A DNA stretch of 12,654 nucleotides from Calditrichota bacterium (lineage in GTDB: Bacteria > Zixibacteria > MSB-5A5 > GN15 > FEB-12), in assembly GCA_008501655.1 (NCBI GenBank), contig QQUK01000179.1:1-12654 (forward strand), read 5' to 3'. A program made the translations under genes and the position numbers. The first letter of the stretch is position 1. Each line of letters opens with the position of its first letter. Under the pieces are notes generated by a model. The model was not told the origin of the DNA and ran no database searches. It saw only the letters and a program-made list of their open reading frames with translations. This document shows, piece by piece, positions 1-7,453 of this stretch.

Positions 1-1
1 G

Positions 2-133
2 CTTGTATGTCTCAATCGCTTTGGAGAGTGTGTCCGCGTACGGTGATTTAAGTTCGGTTAACTGTTTGAGGTTGTTCATCGCACTGCCAAGTGAATCCAT
101 CGCAAGATATGTCTCACCTAAATACTCAATAGC
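2..133 (-). pseudogene. In-frame continuation of the TPR protein beyond the TAG (partial)
   Basis: Read in the same frame as the upstream TPR gene, this stretch has no further stop up to the window edge. It encodes a good TPR: L-G at positions 7-8, Tyr at 11 and Ala at 20 if counting starts one residue before the stop. It is therefore the missing C-terminal part of the interrupted gene, not a separate gene. An internal ATG at 100-98 could restart translation but has no evident SD. The true end lies outside the window. Confidence 0.65.
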
Positions 134-514
134 CTAGGCAAAGTTTGGATCGAACTTTAATGCCCGCATATAATTTTTATACGACAACTCAAGTTTTCCT
201 ATTTTCCGGTAACAATAGCCAAGATTGTTATAAGCTTCTTTCATATCAGGCTTCAGCTTTAACGCATCTTTAAAATCAACGATAGCTTTTTCATATTCTT
301 TGGTAGCTTTGGCATCTGAGGTCGCACGATAGTTATATGCGAAGGCTGAATCACCCACTGCTATTATATCTTTCGCTTTGTCCATGTGAGCAACACCTGA
401 GTTATACAGCTCGATTGCTTTATCTCCGGTATCATCCTTTGAATCAGATTCACTGCTAAATGCTAAGCCTGCTGAGAGACATAAAATTCCTAAAATGATA
501 AATATCTTTTTCAT
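134..514 (-). CDS. Secreted TPR-repeat protein, ended by an apparently premature TAG
   Basis: Residues 1-20 form a lysine-started hydrophobic signal peptide, so the product is probably exported. A looser TPR-like helical segment (about 30-85) precedes one canonical 34-residue TPR (about 92-125) with L7-G8, Y11, A27 and P32 in register. TPR proteins mediate protein-protein contacts; the partner is unknown. The ATG at 514 is supported by AAGG six bases upstream. The TAG at 134-136 falls at position 2 of the next TPR, where the previous repeat has Glu, and the frame stays open beyond it. One G-to-T change (GAG to TAG) explains this. TAG also ends dciA and the large dockerin gene here, so it is a normal stop in this genome. 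The gene follows the gyrB terminator; no clear promoter was found in the 82-bp gap. It may be a pseudogene, a truncated allele or an assembly error. Confidence 0.75.
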   Translation of the reverse strand: MKKIFIILGILCLSAGLAFSSESDSKDDTGDKAIELYNSGVAHMDKAKDIIAVGDSAFAYNYRATSDAKATKEYEKAIVDFKDALKLKPDMKEAYNNLGYCYRKIGKLELSYKNYMRALKFDPNFA

Positions 515-544
515 GTTTGACCTTATTCGTTTTAATTTTTGAAT

Positions 545-577
545 ATATAAAAAACGGAACTCAATTGAGTTCCGTTT
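545..577 (-). terminator. Intrinsic terminator of dciA-gyrB
   Basis: A 26-bp perfect palindrome (552-577; each arm AAACGGAACTCAA or its complement) lies 20 bases after the gyrB stop. On the minus strand a T-rich run (TTTTTTATATA) follows it. It separates gyrB from the TPR gene. Confidence 0.9.
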
Positions 578-596
578 GATTTTATCTCTCTGATTC

Positions 597-2540
597 TTAG
601 ATATCTAAATTTCGAACGTACTGAGCGTTTTGCTGAATAAATTCAGCTCGCGGATTTGTTTCAGAACCCATAAGTACCGAGAAAAGATGGTCAGCTTCGG
701 CTGCATCATCGATCGTGACCTGAAGCAGGGTGCGGACTTCGGGATCCATGGTCGTTTTCCAGAGCTGTTCCGGATTCATTTCACCAAGACCTTTGTACCT
801 CGATATTGAAAGACCGGTTTTGCTTTTCAGCTGTTTAACGAGTTTATCTTTTTCTTCATCCGAATAGGCATACTGCTCAGACCGGCCTTGTTTAACTCTG
901 AAGAGAGGCGGCTGGGCAATATAGACATTACTGTTATCGATCAAAGCACGCATATATCTGAAGAAGAATGTCAGGATAAGGGTACGGATATGAGCTCCAT
1001 CGATATCAGCATCAGTCATGATGATGATTTTGTGATACCGAAGTTTTGAGACATCAAATTCATCACCGACTCCGCAACCAAGAGCGGTAATCATTGCACG
1101 AACTTCGTTGTTGGAAAGTATTTTATCAATCCGAGCTTTTTCAACGTTTAGAATTTTTCCGCGCAACGGTAAGATAGCCTGGAATCTTCGGTCACGTCCC
1201 TGTTTTGCGGAACCTCCTGCAGAGTCACCCTCAACGATGTAAAGTTCACACTCCTCAGGGTCACGCAGAGAACAGTCAGCAAGTTTTCCGGGGAGGGATG
1301 CTGAATCGAGTGCTGATTTACGCCGGGTTAACTCTTTTGCTTTTCTTGCAGCTTCACGAGCGGTAGCCGCCTGTACCAGTTTTTCGATAATCTTTTTGGC
1401 AACCGAGGGGTTCTCTTCAAAATAGTCACCTAAAAATTCGTTGGTTACCTGTTCAACAGCTGAGCGGGCTTCGGAATTACCAAGTTTTGTTTTTGTCTGT
1501 CCTTCAAACTGAGGATCGCGGACTTTGACCGATATAACAGCGGTCAAACCTTCACGGGAGTCATCACCTACGAGAGTGATGTTTTTCTTTTTGAGGACAT
1601 TGTTTTTTGAAGCATAGTTATTTATCGAACGGGTCAACGCTGCCCGAAAGCCGGAAAGATGGGTTCCACCTTCGATAGTATTGATATTATTTACATAGGA
1701 GTAAACCGATTCAGCATAACTGTCATTGTACTGTATGGCAATTTCAACTTCAATATCATCTTTTTCTTTTTGGAAATGTATCGGTTTTTTGAATATCGGT
1801 GTTTTACTTTCATTTAAATATTCAACAAACGAGGAAAGTCCGCCTTTGTAACAGAAAGTAACTTCTTTATCGGTGCGGTGATCTTTCAGAATAATTGTCA
1901 GACCTTGATTTAAAAATGCAAGTTCTCTGAGGCGAGAGGCAACAATATCAAACTTGTATTCAGATTTTTTGAAAATGTTAAAATCAGGATACCAGCTTGT
2001 TTTAGTACCGGAAGTTTTCTTTTTACCAACTTTTTTTACTTTAGACTGAGCTACACCGATTTTGTAATCCTGACGATAGACTTCACCATTGCGAGTAACT
2101 TCGACCCAGCACCATTCAGAGAGAGCGTTTACAACGGAGACACCAACACCATGCAGACCACCAGAAACTTTATATGATTCATGATCAAATTTTCCTCCGG
2201 CATGTAATGTGGTCATAACAACTTCAAGAGCTGAAACTTTCAATTCGGGATGCAATTCAACAGGAATACCGCGGCCGTTATCGGTTACGGTGATAGAACC
2301 ATCATTGCCTATTTCTACAATAATCTTATCACAGTATCCGGCAAGAGCTTCATCAACGGAATTATCTACGACCTCATAAATACAGTGGTGAAGTCCGCGC
2401 TGTCCGACATCACCGATGTACATAGCGGGTCTTTTGCGAACCGCCTCGAGTCCTTCGAGAACTTTAATATCTTTAGCGTCATATTTATGTCCGCCGGCAA
2501 CTTCTTTTTTGGCTTTCACTTCTTTTTCTTTGGTAGCCAT
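597..2540 (-). CDS. gyrB: DNA gyrase subunit B
   Basis: ATPase subunit of the type II topoisomerase that introduces negative supercoils with GyrA in the cytoplasm. The 647 residues include a GHKL ATPase domain: general-base Glu56 and Asn60 in EVVDN, DNGRGIP at 87-93, and the GGLHGVGVSVVNALS lid region at 127-141. The transducer domain carries the QTK loop at 348-350. The TOPRIM domain has EGDSAGG at 437-443 and the metal-binding D510-x-D512. The C-terminal block around 581-600 is RYKGLGEMNPEQLW, and the protein ends in NAQYVRNLDI, typical of GyrB rather than ParE. The length fits the short GyrB form without the roughly 165-residue insert of Escherichia coli. A Lys-rich extension of about 20 residues precedes the conserved core. 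The ATG follows AAAGGA by seven bases, inside the end of dciA. Cotranscribed with dciA with no gap. It appears complete. Confidence 0.97.
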   Translation of the reverse strand: MATKEKEVKAKKEVAGGHKYDAKDIKVLEGLEAVRKRPAMYIGDVGQRGLHHCIYEVVDNSVDEALAGYCDKIIVEIGNDGSITVTDNGRGIPVELHPELKVSALEVVMTTLHAGGKFDHESYKVSGGLHGVGVSVVNALSEWCWVEVTRNGEVYRQDYKIGVAQSKVKKVGKKKTSGTKTSWYPDFNIFKKSEYKFDIVASRLRELAFLNQGLTIILKDHRTDKEVTFCYKGGLSSFVEYLNESKTPIFKKPIHFQKEKDDIEVEIAIQYNDSYAESVYSYVNNINTIEGGTHLSGFRAALTRSINNYASKNNVLKKKNITLVGDDSREGLTAVISVKVRDPQFEGQTKTKLGNSEARSAVEQVTNEFLGDYFEENPSVAKKIIEKLVQAATAREAARKAKELTRRKSALDSASLPGKLADCSLRDPEECELYIVEGDSAGGSAKQGRDRRFQAILPLRGKILNVEKARIDKILSNNEVRAMITALGCGVGDEFDVSKLRYHKIIIMTDADIDGAHIRTLILTFFFRYMRALIDNSNVYIAQPPLFRVKQGRSEQYAYSDEEKDKLVKQLKSKTGLSISRYKGLGEMNPEQLWKTTMDPEVRTLLQVTIDDAAEADHLFSVLMGSETNPRAEFIQQNAQYVRNLDI

Positions 2541-2852
2541 CTATATATCCTTTCGCATTTTTATCAAACGAATCTGTTTTACCGTACGACCGTATGGCTG
2601 ACTTTGGATGGATGTAAGAATTTCATCGATTTTCATAGAAATCTCCTGTCTCCATGAATCATCCTCGACAACAACAAACAGGGTCTCATCATCAAATCTG
2701 ACAGCCTGAGCCCGCTGAGCAATCTCTTTGCCGACAATTTTATCCCATTTATCAACAACCATCCAGCCGTTATAATTCGAAGTCAGGCCAAATGAGTGGA
2801 AAATTTTGCCGATTATTCCGGAGATTGGTTTGGGTTGTCTCTTTTTTTCCAT
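2541..2852 (-). CDS. dciA: DUF721 protein, DciA-like replicative helicase loader
   Basis: A 103-residue protein of the DUF721/DciA family. DciA is regarded as the ancestral loader of the DnaB helicase in bacteria lacking DnaC or DnaI. The family signature is visible: W36 followed by the IVG motif (39-41), an A-Q-R-A segment, then an alternating hydrophobic stretch (LFVVVEDDSW, 58-67) and W67-R-Q-E. The C-terminal V-K-Q-I-R-L segment is also typical. It ends in TAG and the ATG of gyrB follows immediately in the same frame, so the genes are probably translationally coupled. Family members often sit between recF and gyrB; no recF is upstream here, where an unrelated DUF2807 gene follows. The ATG lacks a good SD, and the upstream promoter leaves a 5' leader of roughly 45 bases. 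Confidence 0.85.
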   Translation of the reverse strand: MEKKRQPKPISGIIGKIFHSFGLTSNYNGWMVVDKWDKIVGKEIAQRAQAVRFDDETLFVVVEDDSWRQEISMKIDEILTSIQSQPYGRTVKQIRLIKMRKDI

Positions 2853-2903
2853 CTTTTAAAGTGGTAAAATAGTTTATAAAATCTTAAAATACCATATCTC
2901 TTT

Positions 2904-2932
2904 AAGATAGCAGTTTTTAATACAGTTTGCAA
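2904..2932 (-). promoter_or_regulatory. Promoter of dciA-gyrB
   Basis: TTGCAA (2932-2927), a 17-bp spacer, then TATCTT (2909-2904), placing the start of transcription near 2897, about 45 bases before the dciA ATG. The -10 box and the following bases (TATCTTAAAGA) resemble those of the large surface-protein promoter at 10951-10978. Confidence 0.6.
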
Positions 2933-3010
2933 GCAAAAAACTGAATATAAGTTATTGAATGATAACGAAATACGAGCTTGTGATGCCTGTTTTTTTCAAC
3001 AATTATCATA

Positions 3011-3042
3011 TAAAAAAAATCAGCGGAAAATCCGCTGATTTT
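3011..3042 (-). terminator. Intrinsic terminator of the DUF2807 gene
   Basis: Perfect stem AATCAGCGGA/TCCGCTGATT (3018-3027 with 3031-3040, three-base loop, extendable at the base). On the minus strand it is followed by an uninterrupted T tract. It lies about 36 bases after the stop of the DUF2807 gene. Confidence 0.92.
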
Positions 3043-3077
3043 AAGGAGGATGTATGTAAAAATTAACTGAAATTAAG

Positions 3078-3749
3078 TTATCTTTTTTTCCGCATTGAGC
3101 CGGAACCTGAGATCATCCGGTCGACATGTTTAGGGTTGCCGTAGTAAGTTATATCACCGGAACCTGAGATATGTCCATCAAGCAGATTAGAGGCATACAG
3201 CTTAATATCTCCGGAGCCGGATATCTTGGCATAGACATCTTCAGCTTTGAGCTCTCTGACGTCAATATCACCTGAACCGGAAATAGTTAGTTCGAGTTCT
3301 TTGACTTCGCCACTGGCTGAAAGATCACCGGAGCCGGAAACAGCGTATTCGAAAAATTCCGCTTTTAAGTTGTTTACGACAACATCGCCCGAACCGGAGA
3401 GTTTCACATATTCAAGAGAAGGGACAGTGATTTCGATTTTACAGTTATATTTAGACCGGAATGAGGCATCGGAGTCAATATAGAGAGTTTTACCGGATAC
3501 ATCGGTTTCAATAAGTTCAATCAGGTTGTCATCAAATGTAATTGTCAATGATGGTTCCGGTCCGACATCAACATAAATATCAAAAGATCCGGTTGATTTA
3601 ATTCTTTCAAATTCAGAGATGTCACGTGATTCTGAAGTAATGTCCCCGGAGCCTTTTACGCGGTCCTTAAAAAGTCCAAATAGTCCATCCGCCTGGACAG
3701 CTGAACTTACCATAAGTGCTAAAATAAGAATGATTGATAATTGCTTCAT
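3078..3749 (-). CDS. Secreted DUF2807 (head GIN domain) protein with SGSGD repeats
   Basis: An exported 223-residue protein of the DUF2807 family, annotated elsewhere as putative auto-transporter adhesin or head GIN domain and frequent in Bacteroidota and relatives. Its function is not established. Residues 1-20 are a signal peptide ending VSSAVQA. A GSGDIT and a related STGSFDIY turn open the fold. From about residue 118 the sequence is a chain of short turns: five copies of SGSGD plus a final SGSGS, spaced about 18-21 residues apart, as expected for a right-handed parallel beta-helix. It ends in a basic RKKR tail. The ATG at 3749 was preferred over an in-frame upstream start at 3782 because it begins a clean signal peptide and follows GGAG by nine bases. 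The gene is divergent from the membrane glycosyltransferase-like gene. No convincing promoter was found in the gap. Confidence 0.85.
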   Translation of the reverse strand: MKQLSIILILALMVSSAVQADGLFGLFKDRVKGSGDITSESRDISEFERIKSTGSFDIYVDVGPEPSLTITFDDNLIELIETDVSGKTLYIDSDASFRSKYNCKIEITVPSLEYVKLSGSGDVVVNNLKAEFFEYAVSGSGDLSASGEVKELELTISGSGDIDVRELKAEDVYAKISGSGDIKLYASNLLDGHISGSGDITYYGNPKHVDRMISGSGSMRKKR

Positions 3750-3782
3750 GATTTTTTTCTCCGTAATTTCAGTTTGGTTCAT

Positions 3783-3959
3783 ATACGCTCTGGTTTCATA
3801 AATGTTTCCCTGTTTGGAATGTGAAAAGTTAAGGAATTTTCCCTAAAACGATTGTGTTTGCTGATTTTTCTTTGTAGTATTTATGGTAGGATTTACCCAT
3901 AGTTTCAGTACTAACGCAGAAACGCTCTACAAAAACAAAGAATATAAAGGTTTATAAAT
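3783..3959. other. Divergent intergenic region
   Basis: AT-rich gap between the DUF2807 gene and the membrane glycosyltransferase-like gene. It must hold both start regions. On the plus strand TTGTGT, 17 bp, TAGTAT is a weak promoter candidate. I see no convincing promoter on the minus strand, no RNA gene and no long repeat. Confidence 0.35.
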
Positions 3960-6053
3960 TTGCCTGCCAAATCTACAATAATCTATATATGTTGTATTGT
4001 TTTGGTTGTAATTGTAGGTGCTGTTTTTTGGTTTTCGAATCTTGACGTCGACCCGGTAATGAACTATTCCGGAATCGGGCAATCCCTTTCAACTGACCCA
4101 CATCACTATGTTTATCATGCCCGCAATAAAATTCTATTTGGCTCTTTTAATCCGTATGATGATCCCCGATGGACGGTATTCCAGCATAGTATAGTCTCAC
4201 TCGTTTCTTATTTCGTTTTTAGTCTGACATCGGTCTCATTGGTGTCGGCGAACACAGTCGGAGTAATTCTGAGTCTGCTTGGTCTTTTATTTTTTATTCT
4301 CGCATTATGGAAAGATCATAGTCCCCTAATTATTTTAATATTCACAATGTTATATCTGTTAAACAGCTCACTCATCGTCCATGCCCGGGTGCCGTATCTG
4401 GAAAATGGACTGCTTTTTTATACCGGTCTACTTTTCTTTCTCTATACTTATTGGAGCACTAAAATTTGGAACCTGGTACTTTCCGGTGTTGTCATAGCAC
4501 TGGCTGCGTTTACAGGAAAATTGTTTGGTATCTTTTTATTTCCTGTGACAGCAGCAGCAATCTTTTTCAGCAATGAGGATAAAAGAGGGAAAGCTATAGG
4601 AGTTCTGAGTATTTCAGCGATCCTTTCATCTATACTATTGATTTTCATTTTATACGGTTCTGCTTACCAGAATGCGTTTGGATATATGACAGATCAGACA
4701 TATTCACTGCGGGGAATGCCGAAAATTCTGTCTATGCCGTATAATCTTTTTGAGTATCTGATCTCTTATGGTTTATACAACCGCTTCTTTTTTATTAACA
4801 TTGATTTTGTACTGTTCATACTCATTGCCGGATACATTTACACTGCAGAAATTACTTCAGGTCGGAGATTCTCACAGTTTCCGAAATCAACAGTCTTTTC
4901 AATTTTAATGATTGGGATGTATTATCTTGTTTTTATGGCGATAAATTATTCACCAATCAGGTATGCGATTGTCATGATTCCAATGATTCTCATTGCATCA
5001 CTTTCCATCATAAAATCCCAGGTAAAAGCTATTAAAAAATCAAAGTCTGATCATTCATGGAAAAACTATATCCTCCTTACATTGATTCTCTGGTTTGCAT
5101 TATTTCATATCTTAGTCCGGATATTTTTTATAAATCAGGCACCTGCGACACTGTTGACATATACGACATTACCGGGTGCATTGTTGTTGGCTTATCTGCT
5201 AAGAGTCTCCTTAATGAAACAGAAATCAGAATTGTCAGCAAAAGTGAAAACAAGGTTACTGATAGTAGTAGTCATTTTCTCAGTATTGATAAACGGAGAT
5301 ATGATTTACTCTAAATTAACAGAACAGCAAAATTATAATATCGTCGAAGCTAATAATGAAATTGCTAAAATAATTGGCAATGGTGCTGTTATCTCCGGCG
5401 GGTATGCTCCTTTACTGACAATCAATAATAATCATAAAACATTTATTCATCAGTTCGGACTCAGGGATGATGTTGCAAAACTGTTTCATGATAATCCGGT
5501 AACTCACCTTGTAATTGAAACATCAATCCTCACTCAGATTCAACAGCAATATCCCCGGTTTCGCCAGATGATTCCGGTGACTTCTCTCTGGGTGAGAAAT
5601 GTTGAAGTAAAAGTATATAATATTTTTAATCTGTTCGGAAATCAGGAAGCGCTTCGGTATGTGCCGACTGTTTATGAACACGCAGCTTATTACTATTTTT
5701 CAAACAACAGTGATTCAGCTTTATTTTATATAGACAAATTTCATGAACAGAATTCAATGACAAAATCATCCGGATTGATCCTTGCCGATGCTTTGTTCAG
5801 AACAAAACAGTACAAAGAGTCTGTGGCAGCGATTCTTGATCTTGCCGGAAAATATCCTACCGACTTTTTTGTGCAGATGCATTGCGGTCAGATTGTTCAG
5901 GCAGCCGGGCTTTTGCAAAACGATGCGGGCTTAACGTCTCTTGCAATGAAGTACTACGAAAAAGCGACTCTCGATAATCCTTACCGTGCCAATGATGCAT
6001 TGACTCTGTACCGGCAAACCATCAATGAATTCGGACCCAATAAAAAGCCATAA
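3960..6053 (+). CDS. Polytopic membrane protein, probable GT-C glycosyltransferase with helical (TPR-like) tail
   Basis: A 697-residue integral membrane protein. A first membrane segment (about 6-26) is followed by an external loop with TDPHHYVYHARNKILFG (45-61). This resembles the acidic first-loop motif followed by an aromatic, Ala-rich helix in GT-C enzymes of the PMT/ArnT type, where the Asp (here D46) is catalytic. About ten further hydrophobic segments run to about residue 430. A soluble domain follows; its last 130 residues are helical with TPR-like spacing. Such enzymes transfer sugars from lipid-phosphate donors to lipids, glycans or proteins outside the membrane; the substrate cannot be read here. 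The start is TTG, supported by AAAGG nine bases upstream; the first ATG in frame (about codon 34) would remove the first membrane segment. It stands alone, divergent from the DUF2807 gene. The GT-C assignment is by resemblance; an unrelated polytopic protein is possible. Confidence 0.6.
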   Translation: MPAKSTIIYICCIVLVVIVGAVFWFSNLDVDPVMNYSGIGQSLSTDPHHYVYHARNKILFGSFNPYDDPRWTVFQHSIVSLVSYFVFSLTSVSLVSANTVGVILSLLGLLFFILALWKDHSPLIILIFTMLYLLNSSLIVHARVPYLENGLLFYTGLLFFLYTYWSTKIWNLVLSGVVIALAAFTGKLFGIFLFPVTAAAIFFSNEDKRGKAIGVLSISAILSSILLIFILYGSAYQNAFGYMTDQTYSLRGMPKILSMPYNLFEYLISYGLYNRFFFINIDFVLFILIAGYIYTAEITSGRRFSQFPKSTVFSILMIGMYYLVFMAINYSPIRYAIVMIPMILIASLSIIKSQVKAIKKSKSDHSWKNYILLTLILWFALFHILVRIFFINQAPATLLTYTTLPGALLLAYLLRVSLMKQKSELSAKVKTRLLIVVVIFSVLINGDMIYSKLTEQQNYNIVEANNEIAKIIGNGAVISGGYAPLLTINNNHKTFIHQFGLRDDVAKLFHDNPVTHLVIETSILTQIQQQYPRFRQMIPVTSLWVRNVEVKVYNIFNLFGNQEALRYVPTVYEHAAYYYFSNNSDSALFYIDKFHEQNSMTKSSGLILADALFRTKQYKESVAAILDLAGKYPTDFFVQMHCGQIVQAAGLLQNDAGLTSLAMKYYEKATLDNPYRANDALTLYRQTINEFGPNKKP

Positions 6054-6077
6054 AAAAACCCTGCTAAAAAAGCAGGG
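6052..6077 (-). terminator. Hairpin terminator between convergent genes
   Basis: Stem CCCTGCT/AGCAGGG (6059-6065 with 6071-6077) and a five-base loop. The T tract (seven bases) is on the minus strand, so it best terminates the zinc-ribbon gene ending at 6177, about 100 bases upstream. For the plus-strand gene, whose stop codon overlaps the A tract, there is no T run after the stem. It may still help end that transcript. Confidence 0.75.
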
Positions 6078-6176
6078 CTTAACTACTACGTGTGCATGAG
6101 AAAGAGTTCAGTGAAATTTTTTATCTGCTCGTCCTACCGATATCTCTCACTCTTAATTGATAAACGAAGTTTTTGT

Positions 6177-6626
6177 TTACGGTTCATAAGCGACATGTTC
6201 AACCGTCTTTAATTTTTTTCTTCCCGGGTATTTTGTCGAAGGGATAAAGAAGTCTGCCCCTTCACGTCTGCGCAGTCTCACGGTATAATCCTGACATCCC
6301 TGGCAGCGACAGATGCTGTGAACGGCATCTCTTTTGATCCTTCTTCGTTTGTTGTGAGTTGGTGCATATACCGCTTTACCAATTATTTCATAACCCTTTT
6401 GCGGGTTATCTCTGTCTAAGAATTTGACGCCCTGTTCAACTTCGTTGGTACCGTCTTTATACAGCGTTGCACCGGGGCATTCGATAAAAATATATTCATC
6501 CGAAGCTTGTTCGTTATGGAACAGCTCGGTATAAGCAAGCTCATTTGAGTTGCAGTTTTTACAGACCCATACGCCGCTTCTTAGTTCCAGCGACTGGCTG
6601 CAGTTTATACAATGTTTTTCATCCAT
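6177..6626 (-). CDS. Small Cys-rich zinc-ribbon-like protein of unknown function
   Basis: 149 residues with an N-terminal zinc-ribbon pattern: C6-x2-C9 and C22-x2-C25, separated by a short beta-hairpin-like stretch. A lone Cys (C50, ECPGATLY) and a second Cys cluster (CRCQGC) near residues 105-110 could bind another metal or act in redox. The middle is basic (NKRRRIKRD) and the C-terminus is Lys/Arg-rich, which would suit nucleic-acid binding. No signal peptide or membrane segment is seen, so it is probably cytoplasmic. I do not recognise the family as a whole. The ATG follows AAAGGA by six bases. It is monocistronic: a hairpin with a T tract lies downstream and a palindrome upstream. Confidence 0.7.
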   Translation of the reverse strand: MDEKHCINCSQSLELRSGVWVCKNCNSNELAYTELFHNEQASDEYIFIECPGATLYKDGTNEVEQGVKFLDRDNPQKGYEIIGKAVYAPTHNKRRRIKRDAVHSICRCQGCQDYTVRLRRREGADFFIPSTKYPGRKKLKTVEHVAYEP

Positions 6627-6697
6627 TTAAAATCCTTTACCAACCAATGTTTAGATTTGGTATACTCATTATGCCCGGATACATTGCAACTGCTTTG

Positions 6698-6710
6698 CCG
6701 AACTGTTCGG
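6698..6710. promoter_or_regulatory. Short palindrome upstream of the zinc-ribbon gene
   Basis: CCGAAC-T-GTTCGG is a perfect 6-bp dyad around one central base, about 72 bases before the start codon of the minus-strand gene. Position and size suit an operator. It is not the four-base-spaced GAAC-N4-GTTC type of LexA box. No clear promoter hexamers were found beside it. Confidence 0.3.
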
Positions 6711-6736
6711 TCGGCGTAAGTAGTTTGTCAGTAATG

Positions 6737-6773
6737 ATTTAAGGAATTGAAAAATTATTTAAGAATTGAAAAA
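6737..6773. repeat. Imperfect 18-bp tandem direct repeat
   Basis: ATTTAAGGAATTGAAAAA (6737-6754) is repeated as ATTTAAGAATTGAAAAA (6757-6773), one base shorter, with a 20-bp period. It lies downstream of the small membrane-protein gene. Function unknown. Confidence 0.5.
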
Positions 6774-6787
6774 GAGGGAAATATATA

Positions 6788-6818
6788 GGGATAATCCGTC
6801 AGATATCTGGATTATCCC
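6788..6818 (-). terminator. Hairpin overlapping the stop of the small membrane protein gene
   Basis: Perfect 10-bp inverted repeat GGGATAATCC (6788-6797) / GGATTATCCC (6809-6818) with an 11-base loop. On the minus strand a weak TATATATTT run follows. The stop codon of the 111-residue protein (6814-6812) lies inside the stem, so translation and hairpin formation should compete. Confidence 0.6.
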
Positions 6819-7147
6819 TTAAAAAGTAAAAGTAGTGAGCATACTGATACGGTCACCGGAAGGAGTGCCGTAAATGAATATGGGACGAAAAAAGAGCCGG
6901 CAAATGCCAAAACAAAGGCTGGAAGAACCAGATATTTCAGGGTCGAAAAAGTCAGTTTGACAAGTTTCGAAAGGACAAAAAGAGTCAAAGCGGCAACCAT
7001 GATATAGGCGGCGTACAGTCCGGTCTGTCCGAAGTTTTCAACTATCAGACGTTGTGCTTCGGTGAGAAGCCCGGAGTATTCGTCAGCCTTTACCGATGCC
7101 TGGTCAAAGTATGTTTTGGCTGTTGTCAATATTTCAGTATTGAGCAT
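6812..7147 (-). CDS. Small membrane protein of unknown function
   Basis: 111 residues: an amphipathic N-terminal half (about 1-42) with Glu/Lys-rich helices, then three hydrophobic segments at about 44-65, 70-88 and 90-109. This makes it a likely inner-membrane protein with a soluble N-terminal helix. I do not recognise a family. The ATG lies inside the end of the preceding acidic gene (14-bp overlap in another frame) and has GAGG six bases upstream within that gene. This indicates translational coupling and joint function of the pair. The stop codon is embedded in a hairpin. Confidence 0.6.
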   Translation of the reverse strand: MLNTEILTTAKTYFDQASVKADEYSGLLTEAQRLIVENFGQTGLYAAYIMVAALTLFVLSKLVKLTFSTLKYLVLPAFVLAFAGSFFVPYSFTALLPVTVSVCSLLLLFKG

Positions 7148-7367
7148 CTTCTTCCTCTTCCAATGGTTCTATTGTCAAAGATGATTCGCCGACCCGGGTG
7201 AGACCGTCCATCCGTTTGGTCAGGAAATTTTTAGAAGTTATCCAGTTATGGGACAGCTCTAAAATCTCTTCCTGGTTAACATCAGATTCCCAGTCTAAAA
7301 CCAGCTGATCGATCTCGTTCTCGTTGACAACAAGGTCATCCATGGTAAGAACAAATTTAACTTTCAT
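7134..7367 (-). CDS. Small acidic protein, first gene of an overlapping pair
   Basis: 77 residues starting at the ATG at 7367. An upstream TTG at 7460 in the same frame was rejected because the added residues look unstructured and an ATG is available. The protein is soluble and acidic, with a run of Asp/Glu at the end (EEEEDAQY) and no Cys, signal peptide or membrane segment. A central segment reading EEILELSHNWITSK looks helical. The SD is weak (GGACGG). It overlaps the membrane-protein gene by 14 bases, so the two are probably expressed together. Family not recognised. Confidence 0.55.
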   Translation of the reverse strand: MKVKFVLTMDDLVVNENEIDQLVLDWESDVNQEEILELSHNWITSKNFLTKRMDGLTRVGESSLTIEPLEEEEDAQY

Positions 7368-7453
7368 AACGTACCGTCCAATCTTTTCATTGTTCTGTTT
7401 TATTACTGACCTCAGATAGTGCAAGCTTGGTGCCGTTGATGAAAAATTCTTCG

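Noticed and set aside
134..136. Reassignment of TAG as a sense codon
   Set aside because: dciA and the dockerin gene both end correctly at TAG.
2250..2657. Plus-strand ORFs opposite gyrB and dciA (also 2416-2601)
   Set aside because: They lie antisense to strongly conserved genes, lack an SD, and encode low-complexity Phe/Ser-rich sequence.
3043..3070. Perfect SD-like TAAGGAGG just after the DUF2807 terminator on the plus strand
   Set aside because: The only starts it serves give one or six codons before a stop, with no promoter and no following gene. Read on the minus strand it is CCTCCTTA in a 3' leader, probably chance.
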